Source: Saccharibacter floricola DSM 15669
Lineage (GTDB): Bacteria; Pseudomonadota; Alphaproteobacteria; Acetobacterales; Acetobacteraceae
Length of the DNA: 64,000 nucleotides
Assembly: GCF_000378165.1 (NCBI RefSeq)
Contig: NZ_KB899333.1
Coordinates: 1-64,000 of the forward strand
Direction: 5' to 3'
The notes beneath the pieces were generated by a model. That model saw nothing but the letters and a program-made list of their open reading frames with translations, did no database searches and was not told where the DNA came from. Below, in pieces: positions 36,463 to 46,111 of the stretch. How positions within the stretch are numbered: position 1 is the first letter of the stretch; every line of letters begins with the position of its first letter. The position numbers and the translations under genes were made by a program.

Positions 36463-38421
36463 ATGATCTTCCAGCGCCCGTCATCATTTAAAACATTTGA
36501 GGCGTCGTCTCCTTCCAAAGAGTCGGAGCGTGGAGCGAGCGGGCGTGGTGTGTTTACACGGCGTGCTCTCTTGATGATGGCTGTGCAGGTGGGTGTGTTG
36601 GGGACGCTGGCTCACCGACTGTATAATTTGCAAGCCGTGCAGGGGGAGCAGCTGCGCGCGTTAGCGCGGCGGAACCGTACAAGTAAGCGTCTAATTGCGC
36701 CTGCACGAGGGCCGTTGTACGATCGTTGCGGTGTGTTGCTAGCGGGTAGCCGCCCTAATTGGCGGGCGTTATTGATGCCTGAAGAAACGACCGATATTGG
36801 GGCGGTTATTGAGCGCTTTGCGAGTATTGTCCCCCTTGATGAGCGTGATCATGCGCGGATTGAGCGTGATCGTCGTCATTTGCGTCGTTATGTTCCACTT
36901 ACATTAAAAGAGTTTTTGTCGTGGGATGATATGGCCCGTATTGGGCTTAATGCTCCGACGTTACCGGGTGTGCTGGTTGATGTTGGGTCAACGCGTGAAT
37001 ATCCCCTTAAAGAGCTGACAGCGCATTTGGTGGGCTATGTGGCCCCGCCGAATGAGAAAGATGTGCAAAAAGATGGGACGTTTGCTCTTCCTGGAATGCG
37101 CGTAGGGCGTGCTGGGCTTGAGCAAACGCAGGATGAGCGATTGCGCGGACATCCTGGCTCTGTAGAGATGGAAGTGAACGCGGTTGGGCGTGTTGTCGGT
37201 GAGGTGGAGCGCACAGAAGGTTTGCCCGGCAATACATTAGGCCTCTCCCTTGATAGCGCCTTGCAAGCGCAAGTGCGCGACCGGTTGGGCGAGAGGATTG
37301 CGAGTGCGGTGGTGATGGACTGCCGCAATGGGGAGGTGATGGCGATGGTCAGCACCCCTTCTTTTGATCCGTCGTTGTTTGATTCAGGCGTGAGTCATGC
37401 TCAGTGGAATAGCTGGATGTCTGACTCACGGACACCGCTTGTTGATAAAGCGGTGTCGGGCCTTTATCCGCCCGGTTCCACCTTTAAGCCGGCCGTGGCG
37501 ATGGCAGCCTTAAGTTCAGGTTCTGTGTCGCCTGAGGAGCGTTTTACGTGCCCTGGTTATTATGATGTGGGTGGGGTGCGTTTCCATTGTTGGAACCGGT
37601 ATGGCCACGGGTCTATCAACATGCGGCAGGGGCTAAAATATTCGTGTGACGTGTATTTTTATCAGGTAGCGCGTCGTTGTGGCATTGATGCTATCCATCA
37701 GGCTGGTGGAACTTTTGGGCTGACGGGTAAGCTGGGTATTGAGCTGCCTCATGTCAGAGCTGGATCTATCCCAACTCCGGCGATGCGCCGCAAACAGGGT
37801 TTCCATTGGAATGGAGGCGATACGATTAATGCGGGTATCGGGCAGGGGCTAGTGCAGGTTACACCACTGGCCTTGGCCACTTATGCATCGCGTTTAGCGA
37901 CGGGGCGCTTGGTCACCCCGCATTTATTGCGCACGGTAGAGCATTCTCTTGTGCCAGAGGCAGAGCCGGGATTGTTTGGTAAAATGCCCTTTACGGCAGC
38001 ACATCTTGATGTGGTGAAAGGGGGTATGTTCGCGGTGGTCAATGAACCGCAAGGCACGGCGCCGGCTGCGCGGCTTACGCTGCCTGGTATTAAGATGGCA
38101 GGCAAAACGGGCTCGGCTCAGGTGCGGCGTGTCCCGAGAGCTTTGCGAGAGAGCGGGCATTTTAATTCGATGAATCTTCCTTGGGAATATCGCCCTCACG
38201 CGCTTTTTATTTGCTTCGCGCCGTATGACAATCCACGCTACGCTGTTTCTGTTGTTGTTGAACATGGGAATGCCGGTGCAACGGAAGCTGCTCCTCTCGC
38301 TGCGCGCATCATGACGGATACGTTATTGCGTAACCCTGCGGAGAGAACGCCTTTCTCGCGTGAAGGGCAGTCCCCGCCAGTGGCCCCATCTGAGCATGAG
38401 AGTCATGGGAAGTCGTCCTAA
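36463..38421 (+). CDS. mrdA: Penicillin-binding protein 2 (elongation transpeptidase)
   Basis: Monofunctional class B transpeptidase that crosslinks wall peptidoglycan with RodA. About 652 residues from ATG 36463; the frame is open to a GTG at 36436 and neither start has a clear ribosome-binding site. A membrane anchor (about 33-55) is followed by the pedestal domain with RGPLYDRCGVLLAGSRP, and the transpeptidase domain has the active serine in PPGSTFKPAVA (SxxK), KYSCDVYFYQ (SxD) and AGKTGSAQV (KTG). All catalytic motifs are intact. The last 35 residues are polar. Its stop overlaps the rodA ATG by one base. Confidence 0.97.
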   Translation: MIFQRPSSFKTFEASSPSKESERGASGRGVFTRRALLMMAVQVGVLGTLAHRLYNLQAVQGEQLRALARRNRTSKRLIAPARGPLYDRCGVLLAGSRPNWRALLMPEETTDIGAVIERFASIVPLDERDHARIERDRRHLRRYVPLTLKEFLSWDDMARIGLNAPTLPGVLVDVGSTREYPLKELTAHLVGYVAPPNEKDVQKDGTFALPGMRVGRAGLEQTQDERLRGHPGSVEMEVNAVGRVVGEVERTEGLPGNTLGLSLDSALQAQVRDRLGERIASAVVMDCRNGEVMAMVSTPSFDPSLFDSGVSHAQWNSWMSDSRTPLVDKAVSGLYPPGSTFKPAVAMAALSSGSVSPEERFTCPGYYDVGGVRFHCWNRYGHGSINMRQGLKYSCDVYFYQVARRCGIDAIHQAGGTFGLTGKLGIELPHVRAGSIPTPAMRRKQGFHWNGGDTINAGIGQGLVQVTPLALATYASRLATGRLVTPHLLRTVEHSLVPEAEPGLFGKMPFTAAHLDVVKGGMFAVVNEPQGTAPAARLTLPGIKMAGKTGSAQVRRVPRALRESGHFNSMNLPWEYRPHALFICFAPYDNPRYAVSVVVEHGNAGATEAAPLAARIMTDTLLRNPAERTPFSREGQSPPVAPSEHESHGKSS

Positions 38422-39596
38422 TGCCTGACCTAACCGTTCCCCGTGCTGCGCGCCGTTTTTTGCGGGAAGAGCCAAAGCTTAAGCTCTTCTCACTTTTATT
38501 GCGGATTAATTGGATTTTTGTCTTATTGATCTGTCTATTAGCAGGCGTTGGGTATGGAGCTCTCTATTCTGCAGGAGGGGGAAAGCCCGTTCCGTTTGCC
38601 GAACCGCAGCTTATTCGCTTTGGCTTTGGCGTGCTGATGATGATTGTGGTGGCGCTCTTGAGCCCGCGTGTGCTGCGTCTGCTCTCTGTCCCGATCTATA
38701 TCTTGTCTATTTTGATGCTGGGTCTTGTGTTGAAGATGGGGCATGTCGGTAAGGGCGCTGAACGCTGGATTAACATGGGTGGCTTTCAGTTCCAGCCCTC
38801 TGAATTTGCTAAAATAGCCCTCGTTTTGATCCTCGCGACATGGTTCCACAGAGTAGGGCGTGAAAAACTTGGGAATCCTCTACGGCTTATTGTCCCGGCA
38901 CTGTTGGTTTTATTGCCCGTTATTCTCGTGTTGAAGGAGCCTAACTTAGGCACTGCCAGTATTGTCGGGATGATTGGGGCCTCTCTCTTTTTTGTAGCGG
39001 GGATGCGCTGGTGGCAAATCTTTGTTCTTGTTGCACCGATCCCTTTCCTTGGGAATTTTGTGTATAGCCATCTTCACGACTACCAAAAAGCGCGTATTGA
39101 TACGTTTTTACATCCAGAGCATGACCCGCTTGGAGCAGGCTATAATATTATTCAGTCAAAAATTGCCTTAGGTTCTGGCGGTATCTGGGGGGAAGGCTAT
39201 CTGCACGGGAGTCAGGGGCAGCTGAACTTCCTTCCTGAAAAACAAACTGATTTTATCTTCACGATGATTGGTGAAGAATGGGGCTATGCAGGAGGCGTGG
39301 CGGTGATCGTCCTTCTGGGTGTCATTGTCCTGAGCGGGATGGTGATGGCGCTGCGTTGTCGTAATCGTTTTGGTCGTTTGGTGGGGTTAGGGATTTCGGT
39401 CGATTTCTTTCTTTATTGCGTTGTCAATTTGTCGATGGTGATGGGGGTTATCCCGGTTGGTGGTGTGCCTTTACCGCTGATTTCCTATGGTGGCTCTGCG
39501 ATGCTGACGATGATGTTCGGCTTCGGTTTGCTGCTTTCAACGTGGGTTTATCGTGATGACCTTGATTTAGGGACTGATCAACAACATTCTTCATAG
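38421..39596 (+). CDS. rodA: RodA, SEDS-family peptidoglycan glycosyltransferase
   Basis: Polytopic membrane glycosyltransferase of 391 residues that polymerises lipid II during elongation. SEDS hallmarks: GKGAERWINMGGFQFQPSEFAKIALVL, KEPNLGTASIVGMIGASLFFVAG, the catalytic Asp-containing GSGGIWGEGYLHGSQGQLNFLPEKQTDFIFTMIGEEWG, and GGVPLPLISYGGSAMLTMMFGFGLLLS. About ten transmembrane segments. ATG overlaps the PBP2 stop (TAATG), showing coupled translation with its partner. It is the last gene of the mre-mrd cluster; the following LysE gene starts 57 bp on. Confidence 0.98.
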   Translation: MPDLTVPRAARRFLREEPKLKLFSLLLRINWIFVLLICLLAGVGYGALYSAGGGKPVPFAEPQLIRFGFGVLMMIVVALLSPRVLRLLSVPIYILSILMLGLVLKMGHVGKGAERWINMGGFQFQPSEFAKIALVLILATWFHRVGREKLGNPLRLIVPALLVLLPVILVLKEPNLGTASIVGMIGASLFFVAGMRWWQIFVLVAPIPFLGNFVYSHLHDYQKARIDTFLHPEHDPLGAGYNIIQSKIALGSGGIWGEGYLHGSQGQLNFLPEKQTDFIFTMIGEEWGYAGGVAVIVLLGVIVLSGMVMALRCRNRFGRLVGLGISVDFFLYCVVNLSMVMGVIPVGGVPLPLISYGGSAMLTMMFGFGLLLSTWVYRDDLDLGTDQQHSS

Positions 39597-39653
39597 GTAA
39601 AAGCGGAGCATGATAACCGCAGAATGTGAGCGGTGGGAAAGCGGAGGTTGGTT

Positions 39654-40307
39654 ATGTTGCATCATTACGTCGTTCCTTTAGCTGCTTTTGCGGTTGCGGC
39701 GTTAGTTTTTACGATTACACCGGGGCTCGATACGGTGATGATCCTTCGCACCGCAGCGGCTGACGGGCGCCGCTGTGCAGCGGGGGCGATTTTGGGCATT
39801 GGCGCCGGGCTTAGTCTGTGGGGTATCGGAGCTGTTTTTGGGCTTACAGCCTTGCTGGCAGCGTCCGCAACGGCCTTTATGGCTGTGAAATTTGCCGGCG
39901 CTCTTTATCTCGCATGGATGGGGATAGGGCTGTTATTGCGGCCACGGTCGGGGCTGACGGCTCCAGAGGAGCGTGCATCAGCGCATAAACAGAGCACACA
40001 TCCTTTCTGGATGGGGTTTCAGCGCGGTTTGTTGACGGACATTTTGAACCCAAAGGTTGGGATTTTTGTCATTACGTTTTTCCCGCAATTCATCCCGCAT
40101 CATGTCGATATGGCGCTGTTTACGTTGCTTCAAGCCTTTATACAGGTGGTTCTGTCGGTTCTATGGCTTGGGCTTTTGGTGCTGTTGACGGTGCCTTTAG
40201 CGGGGTTTTTCAATCGTCCAACGGTGATGCGCCGTTTAGATCGTCTTACCGGACTGATTTTTATCGGGTTTGGGGCCAAGCTCTTCATGACACATAATCC
40301 GCATTAA
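39654..40307 (+). CDS. LysE family exporter
   Basis: Inner-membrane exporter of the LysE/RhtB amino-acid efflux family, 217 residues with about six helices. The first segment carries the family signature FTITPGLDTVMILRTAAADGRRCA and GAILGIGAGLSLW; the central loop is followed by FQRGLLTDILNPKVGIFVITFFPQFI, another typical LysE motif. The ATG at 39654 has GGAGG seven bases upstream, better than the GTG at 39633. Substrate, probably an amino acid or derivative, cannot be told. A strong bidirectional terminator follows. Confidence 0.9.
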   Translation: MLHHYVVPLAAFAVAALVFTITPGLDTVMILRTAAADGRRCAAGAILGIGAGLSLWGIGAVFGLTALLAASATAFMAVKFAGALYLAWMGIGLLLRPRSGLTAPEERASAHKQSTHPFWMGFQRGLLTDILNPKVGIFVITFFPQFIPHHVDMALFTLLQAFIQVVLSVLWLGLLVLLTVPLAGFFNRPTVMRRLDRLTGLIFIGFGAKLFMTHNPH

Positions 40308-40320
40308 AGCGTTTCTCATA

Positions 40321-40358
40321 AAAACCCCTGCTTCGGTGAAACCGGGCAGGGGTTTTTT
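40321..40358. terminator. Bidirectional terminator (LysE gene / glyS)
   Basis: AAAACCCCTGC pairs with GCAGGGGTTTT, with an inner CGGT/ACCG stem, flanked by A and T runs. It serves the converging LysE and glyS genes. Confidence 0.92.
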
Positions 40359-40379
40359 GGGGTGTGACAGAAGAGCAAT

Positions 40380-42485
40380 TTACCCTTCAATTTTCCCAAA
40401 GTCGGCAATCATCCGAGCACTGTCACAGAAGGCAGCCAGCAGACGGAGGCGGTTTAACCGCTGTTGAGCCTCTTCTGCATTGACGGTCACGTCTTCAAAG
40501 AAACGATCCATCACAGGGCGCAGCTGCGCTAAGCTTTGCATAGCGGCGGTGACATTGTCGTGTGTCAGATGCGTCTGTATTTCAGGGCCAACCTGCTGCA
40601 GGGCGTCACCCAAAGCACGCTCGGCGTCTTGCGTGTAAAGGGAAGTATCAGGCTGGCCGGTATGGGGGCCGTCTTTCTTATTCTCAATGCGCAAGATATT
40701 TGCTGCACGGCGATAGGCGGCAAGCAGGTTTTTCCCGTCTTCAGAATCAACCATAGCGGAGAGCGCCTCCACTCGGTTAAGGAGGCGCAGAAGGTCTCCA
40801 TCAAGGAATTCTGTAAAGAGGGTATCGTCCCCTTCCGTTGTGCCGACAGCCAGCGTTGCTTCCAGCACGTCATGACGCCGCCCTTCACTGCGAAGTTGGA
40901 CGGTAAGCCGATCGGCAAAGAAGCTTTCCAGCTCTGCAAGGGCGCTGTGCTTGGTGGTGGTATGGGTTAGCGCCATGCTGGCGGTCATCAGCAACGCACC
41001 AAGGTCAAGGCGGAGGCCATTATCGCGAATCGTACGGATGACCCCAAGAGCGGCACGGCGCAGGGCATAGGGGTCGCCTGAACCGCTGGGTGTTTCACCA
41101 ATGGTATAGAACCCGGCCAGCATATCCAGCCGATCCGCTAGGGCCACGGCGACAGAAACAGGCGCGCGTGCTGTATCGTCATTGAGACCGCGGGGCATAT
41201 AATGCTCGGCAATTGCTTGAGCAACGGCGTTATCTTCTCCGTCATGGCGAGCATAATAGCCTCCCATAACGCCTTGCAGCTCGGGGAATTCCCCCACCAT
41301 GCCGGTGGTGAGGTCGGCTTTCGCAAGGAGTCCGGCACGTTGGGCTTGTTTCTGCTGAGCGTCATCAAGCCCCATAGCCTGCGCAACCGTCCCGGCAAGG
41401 GCGGCAATCCGCTGGGTGCGCTCTTCCTGAGTGCCAAGCTTGGCGTGGAACGTCACCGCTTTGAGGGCATCAACACGTTGGTGGAGCGGTGTTTTGCGGT
41501 CGAGATCCCAGAAATGACGGGCATCTGCGAAGCGAGCACTAAGGACGCGCTCATTGCCTGCGATACTGAGTGCGCCGCCATCGCTAAAGGTGCGGTTCGC
41601 CACGAACGCAAAATAGGGGGCTGCGGTGCCGTCTTGATGACGCAGGGCAAAATAGCGCTGATTAACGCGCATGGAAACCTGCATGACCTCGGGTGGGAGG
41701 CCCATAAAGGCGTCGTCGATACGACCGAGCAGAGGCACGGGATATTCCACAAGGCCGCTAATTTCCGCAACGAGCCCATCATCTTCAACAAGGGCGAGGT
41801 CTTTTTCTTTCGCGAGAGCATGCACCCCATCAGAGATCAACGCGCGGCGTTCGTCATCGCGCACAATCACATGGCGTTGTTTGAGTTCGGTGAGCCATTG
41901 CTCGGCATTTTTGACCTCAAAACAACCGGGAGAGAGAAAACGATGGCCTTCTGTTATGTTGGAGGTGGTGAGCCCATGGCCGTCATCGCCTTCGCGTGCC
42001 AAAGAGACGGGCACGACGGCGCCGTCTAGCACGCAAACGATGTGGTGAAGAGGGCGCACCCATGAGAAGAGCGACCCATTGCCCCAACGCATAGCTTTAG
42101 GCCATGGGAATTTCCAGAGAAGGTCTGGCAAAATCTCCGCAATACGCGTGGTTGCATTCACCGCCGGGAGTGTGCGGTTGAGCACCCAAAAGCCATTTTC
42201 TTTTGTCAGCTCATCAGGTGTCACGCCATGTTTACGAGAAAAGCCAGCTAAAGCTTTTTCAGGTGCTGTTTCACGCGGGCCGCGCTCTGAGACGGAGCGG
42301 GCTGGAATCATGTCATCCAGCTCAATTACCGCGGCGATACGACGCGTGCTATAAAAAGCACGAATCTGACGTGGGTTGAGCTCCTTTAGCGCTTGGGTCA
42401 GCAACCGCGTGAGATCATTGGCGCCACGCGCCTGCATGCCAGAAGGGATTTCCTCACAGAAGAGGTCAAGAAGCAGTTCAGCCAC
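40380..42485 (-). CDS. glyS: Glycyl-tRNA synthetase beta subunit
   Basis: The 701-residue beta chain of the bacterial alpha2beta2 glycyl-tRNA synthetase, carrying tRNA recognition. It begins MAELLLDLFCEEIPSGMQARG, the standard GlyS N-terminus, and includes FPWPKAMRWGNGSLFSWVRPLHHIVC and an ALRRAALGVIRTIRD segment; the C-terminal helical domain ends FFEDVTVNAEEAQQRLNRLRLLAAF. The ATG lies directly after the glyQ stop (gap of 2 bases), so both chains are made from one message. Confidence 0.98.
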   Translation of the reverse strand: MAELLLDLFCEEIPSGMQARGANDLTRLLTQALKELNPRQIRAFYSTRRIAAVIELDDMIPARSVSERGPRETAPEKALAGFSRKHGVTPDELTKENGFWVLNRTLPAVNATTRIAEILPDLLWKFPWPKAMRWGNGSLFSWVRPLHHIVCVLDGAVVPVSLAREGDDGHGLTTSNITEGHRFLSPGCFEVKNAEQWLTELKQRHVIVRDDERRALISDGVHALAKEKDLALVEDDGLVAEISGLVEYPVPLLGRIDDAFMGLPPEVMQVSMRVNQRYFALRHQDGTAAPYFAFVANRTFSDGGALSIAGNERVLSARFADARHFWDLDRKTPLHQRVDALKAVTFHAKLGTQEERTQRIAALAGTVAQAMGLDDAQQKQAQRAGLLAKADLTTGMVGEFPELQGVMGGYYARHDGEDNAVAQAIAEHYMPRGLNDDTARAPVSVAVALADRLDMLAGFYTIGETPSGSGDPYALRRAALGVIRTIRDNGLRLDLGALLMTASMALTHTTTKHSALAELESFFADRLTVQLRSEGRRHDVLEATLAVGTTEGDDTLFTEFLDGDLLRLLNRVEALSAMVDSEDGKNLLAAYRRAANILRIENKKDGPHTGQPDTSLYTQDAERALGDALQQVGPEIQTHLTHDNVTAAMQSLAQLRPVMDRFFEDVTVNAEEAQQRLNRLRLLAAFCDSARMIADFGKIEG

Positions 42486-42487
42486 GG

Positions 42488-43360
42488 TTATTTCTCCTCC
42501 TCTTCACCAGCAAGCCACGCTTCGCAGGCCGCTCTGGCGAGTGTCCGCACGCGCCCAATGTAGGACGCACGTTCAGAGACGGAAATGACCCCGCGTGCAT
42601 CCAGCAAGTTAAAGGTATGAGAAGCCTTCAAGCACTGATCATACGCTGGCTGGGCCACCCCGGCTTCAGCAAGGCGAATGGCTTCTTTCTCAGCATTATT
42701 GAACTGGGTGAGCAGCATGTCTGTATCAGCAAGTTCAAAATTATACCGTGAATAGTCACGTTCCGCGCGCAAGAAGACGTCACCATAGGTTAGGCCGCGA
42801 CCGTTAAAGTCGAGGTCATACACATTTTCGACACCTTGGACATACATCGCAAGGCGTTCAAGCCCATAGGTAAGCTCTGTTGACGGAACGACTGTTGGAA
42901 TACCGCCCACTTGCTGGAAATAGGTAAATTGGGTGACTTCCATTCCATCACACCAGACTTCCCAGCCGAGGCCCCAAGCGCCAATCGTGGGGTTTTCCCA
43001 GTCGTCCTCGACAAAGCGAATATCATGTTTATCAGGATCAATCCCAATCGCACGGTAGCTTTCCAGCAGCAGCTCTTGGCTGTTTTGTGGCGTTGGTTTG
43101 ATAAGAACCTGATACTGATAATAATGCTGAAGGCGGTTCGGGTTTTCCCCATAGCGTCCATCGGACGGGCGACGGCATGGCTGCACATAGGCCGCAGCCC
43201 AAGGCTTGGCACCAAGAGCGCGAAGGGTTGTATGGGGCGAAAGCGTCCCTGCACCAAGTTCGGTATCGTAAGGCTGCAAGATGGCGCAGCCTTTCTCTGA
43301 CCAGAACTGATGAAGACGCAGGATCAATTCCTGAAAGCTGGGCGGCCGGGTTACGGACAA
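42488..43360 (-). CDS. glyQ: Glycyl-tRNA synthetase alpha subunit
   Basis: Catalytic alpha chain of glycyl-tRNA synthetase, 290 residues. [56 protein letters not shown], and [22 protein letters not shown] are highly characteristic. It belongs to class II. It leads the glyQ-glyS pair and is divergent from the DUF2076 gene; the shared 190-bp region should contain both promoters. A frame start a few bases earlier is not available. Confidence 0.98.
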   Translation of the reverse strand: MSVTRPPSFQELILRLHQFWSEKGCAILQPYDTELGAGTLSPHTTLRALGAKPWAAAYVQPCRRPSDGRYGENPNRLQHYYQYQVLIKPTPQNSQELLLESYRAIGIDPDKHDIRFVEDDWENPTIGAWGLGWEVWCDGMEVTQFTYFQQVGGIPTVVPSTELTYGLERLAMYVQGVENVYDLDFNGRGLTYGDVFLRAERDYSRYNFELADTDMLLTQFNNAEKEAIRLAEAGVAQPAYDQCLKASHTFNLLDARGVISVSERASYIGRVRTLARAACEAWLAGEEEEK

Positions 43361-43553
43361 TTCACTAGGCTCCGATTGAACAGACGATACACACTATCTT
43401 ATCGAATGGTGCGCATAATCTCTAGTGAGCCTTTTAAGGAGAGTGGATGTTCTCGTACAGGAGCCCTTGCGAGGCTCACGATAGCGTATCATATTTCTGA
43501 AAGATGGCTCGGCGATGAGTCGGCTCTGAATAGTGTTTAAGGACAAGCTAGCG

Positions 43554-44390
43554 ATGAACTCCGAAGAACGGGATGTAATCAGCCGTTTTATTGCCCGCGT
43601 TGGCGGCGGTCAGGGAAGTGGTGGCACGCCAGCAGCGAGCAACCTCCCTGCTATTGACCCCGAAGCAGACCGTTTTATTGCGGAAAATTTCCAGCAATAT
43701 CCTGAAGCACGTTATCGCGTGACGCAGCTTGCCGTTGTGCAAGAGGCCGCTTTAGCGCAAGCACAGAATCGTATTCGCGAGCTTGAAATGCAGCTTCAGC
43801 AGGCGCGCACTCAGCTCAGCCAGCAGCAAGCGCAACAATCAGCGCCTCAATCTGGCGGTGGGTTCTTGTCTAATATGTTTGGTCGTTCCGGCCCTGCACA
43901 GCCGCAACCGCAGCAGCGTAGCTCGGCTTTACCTCCAGGGTGGGGGCCAGCCGCGGGCGGTGGCGCTCCAACGGCAGCCGCTGGGAATTATGCTCCTGCA
44001 CCGGGCGTGCAGGCCGGGATGTTCCCGCGTTCTGGTTCTGGCTTTTTAGGCTCTGCCTTGACCACAGCCGCCGGTGTTGCTGGTGGGATGATGGCGGCGA
44101 ACGCCTTGGAAGGGCTCTTTTCGGATCATCATGGCCATGAAGGCGGTGATGCCGCTGGAGGTTTTGGTGCTGACCAAGGCGGTGACACCTATATTACCAA
44201 TAATTACGGTGATTCAGCAGGCGATGCTGCGCAGCAGAGCGATCCCTTCGGTGGTGCTGGAAGTGATGCAAGTGGTTTCACACAGCAGGATTTCGGCGGT
44301 AATGATGGCTTTGCGCAAGAAGACACTGGCCAAGATATGGGAGGCGGTGGCTTCGATGATGGTGGCGGCTTTGATGACAACTCTTTCTAA
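43554..44390 (+). CDS. DUF2076 domain protein with glycine/glutamine-rich tail
   Basis: Protein of 279 residues. The first 90 residues follow the DUF2076 pattern: an N-terminal SEERDVISRFIARV, then DPEADRFIAENFQQYPEARYRVTQLAVVQEAALAQAQNRI and a coiled coil. The remainder is low complexity (G, Q, A, D and S rich) with a GGFLSNMFGRSG patch, a hydrophobic glycine-rich segment (about 165-190) and an acidic end with GGGFDDGG repeats. Function is unknown; such proteins are thought to be periplasmic or membrane-associated ligand-binding proteins. Start at ATG 43554 matches the family; the frame opens at a GTG 43533. Ends 14 bp before the next gene. Confidence 0.8.
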   Translation: MNSEERDVISRFIARVGGGQGSGGTPAASNLPAIDPEADRFIAENFQQYPEARYRVTQLAVVQEAALAQAQNRIRELEMQLQQARTQLSQQQAQQSAPQSGGGFLSNMFGRSGPAQPQPQQRSSALPPGWGPAAGGGAPTAAAGNYAPAPGVQAGMFPRSGSGFLGSALTTAAGVAGGMMAANALEGLFSDHHGHEGGDAAGGFGADQGGDTYITNNYGDSAGDAAQQSDPFGGAGSDASGFTQQDFGGNDGFAQEDTGQDMGGGGFDDGGGFDDNSF

Positions 44391-44404
44391 GGAGTCATCA
44401 AGTT

Positions 44405-45958
44405 ATGTCCGACCGCGCTGAGCAACAGAGCTTCCATGATGTCGCGTCTTTGGAAGAGATTAAAGAAGATGGTCTGAAGATCGTCACCATTGGTAAGCGT
44501 TCCATTGTGTTGATGCGTCGAGAGGGGCGCATTCATGCCCTTGGGGGCAAGTGCCCACATAAGGGCGCCCCCCTCAATAAAGGAGCCTATTGCAAGAGCG
44601 CGTCTCACGGTGATGTGCTCGTGTGCCCGTGGCATAAGGCTGTGTTTAGTGCGGAAACGGGCAAGGTCGTTGAGCCGATCGCCTTTGAGGATTTGCCACG
44701 TTATCCGGTGGAAATTGTGCAGGGGCGTATCATTGTCGGCGCTCGCCCTTTACCATCAGCTCCAGCTGTAGCGCGTCAAGAAGGCGAGCATGTTCTGGTC
44801 TTAGGAGGCGGTGCGGCGGCTGCCAGTGTGGTGTATACCCTCCGTCATGAAGGATTTGCTGGAAAGATTACGATTATAGGGGATGAAGAATGGGCTCCTT
44901 ATGACCGGACGATGCTCAGTAAATCATTCCTTCTCGCAGAGCCATCCCGGCGGCAGGCCCCGGATATTTTAGATAAAAATTATTATATTCGTCATAACAT
45001 CACGCGCTTGCAGGGGCGCGTTACCGCATTAGACCATCATACGAAGACCGTTACGCTTGAGGATGGTCAAACATTACAGGGTGATCATATCGTTATCGCG
45101 ACAGGGTCGCGGCCGCGCAGCCCGGACATTGCTGGCATTGAGCGCGATGGGGTGATGGGCCTTCATAGCCAGGCCGATGCGTTAAAAATGGCTGAAGAGA
45201 TTACGCCAGATCAGCCCGTTATTCTTATTGGTGGGGGGTTGATTGGCTTGGAAGTCGCGTCTTCTCTCCGTCAAAAAGGCGTAGGGGTCACGATCATCAC
45301 GAACGAGGGCGTGCCGATGGAAGCCCAGCTTGGGCGAGAGATTGGCCTGCGTTTGCACCAGCTTCACGAGGAAAATAGCGTTGCTTTTATCTCGGATGCT
45401 CAGGTGACGCGGATCTATGGTGAAGGGCGTGTTGAAGGGGTGGAGCTGGACGATGGCATGCGCCTTCCGTGCCGGCATGTCTTGATTGCAACGGGTGTTC
45501 AACCCCAGAGTGACTATGTTCGTGACAGTCTCAAAGGGCCTGAGGGTAGTGTGTTGGTCGATGAGGCGATGCGTGCTGCGCCGGGGGTCTATGCAGCTGG
45601 TGATGTTGCCGCTGTGACGAAGGATGGCCGTGTATGGCGAGTCGAGCATTGGCGTCATGCGCAAGTGCAGGGACGGATTGCAGCTCAGGCGATTATGGGT
45701 TTTCCGGTGGAAAAGATGCCTGTGCCGTGGTTTTGGACGCAGCAATTTGGCAAGAAGATTGAATGGTTGGGTTGGGGGGAAGCCTTTGACCATGTGTTGA
45801 TTGAGGGGGCGCTTGAGGATTTTAAATTCCTAGCGACTTATCGGTCTAACAATCGTGTTGTTGCATTAAGTGGCGCTGGACGTGCAACAGAGATGGCGCG
45901 AGCCGCGGTTAGCTTTGATGAATTTGCTGAGAAAGAGGCCCCGAGCGTGCCTTTATAA
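44405..45958 (+). CDS. Rieske-type ferredoxin reductase (AIFM3-like flavoprotein)
   Basis: FAD/NAD(P)H oxidoreductase of 517 residues with an N-terminal Rieske [2Fe-2S] domain. Rieske ligands are Cys50-x-His52 in GGKCPHKGAPL and Cys74-x2-His77 in VCPWHKAVF. The flavoprotein part has an FAD-binding HVLVLGGGAAAASVVYTLR, ATGSRPRSP, an NAD(P)H-binding VILIGGGLIGLEVASSLR, and YAAGDVAAV. The C-terminal reductase domain (about 415-510) follows the ferredoxin reductase/AIF pattern. It resembles AIFM3 and bacterial putidaredoxin-reductase-type proteins fused to a Rieske domain. Electron partner unknown. It is 14 bp downstream of the DUF2076 gene and likely co-transcribed. Confidence 0.93.
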   Translation: MSDRAEQQSFHDVASLEEIKEDGLKIVTIGKRSIVLMRREGRIHALGGKCPHKGAPLNKGAYCKSASHGDVLVCPWHKAVFSAETGKVVEPIAFEDLPRYPVEIVQGRIIVGARPLPSAPAVARQEGEHVLVLGGGAAAASVVYTLRHEGFAGKITIIGDEEWAPYDRTMLSKSFLLAEPSRRQAPDILDKNYYIRHNITRLQGRVTALDHHTKTVTLEDGQTLQGDHIVIATGSRPRSPDIAGIERDGVMGLHSQADALKMAEEITPDQPVILIGGGLIGLEVASSLRQKGVGVTIITNEGVPMEAQLGREIGLRLHQLHEENSVAFISDAQVTRIYGEGRVEGVELDDGMRLPCRHVLIATGVQPQSDYVRDSLKGPEGSVLVDEAMRAAPGVYAAGDVAAVTKDGRVWRVEHWRHAQVQGRIAAQAIMGFPVEKMPVPWFWTQQFGKKIEWLGWGEAFDHVLIEGALEDFKFLATYRSNNRVVALSGAGRATEMARAAVSFDEFAEKEAPSVPL

Positions 45959-46111
45959 GGTAAACCAAAACGGCGTACTGTTTGTCGTGGCTTCTGCAAT
46001 GCGGTGTTAAATGTTAAGAGGTTGCTTGACAGTGGAGGGGCTGGCAGGCTTTCTCCCTTAGCATTATGATCATGCGCTTGTTCAGCCGTAAGAGAGACGA
46101 GGTTATTATTC

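Noticed and set aside
41202-42029. 275-codon plus-strand open frame opposite glyS
   Set aside because: glyS is certain on the minus strand; the antisense frame has no motif and results from codon bias.
46026-46060. TTGACA-like promoter ahead of aspS
   Set aside because: The -35-like hexamer is good but no acceptable -10 element follows at 16-18 bp.
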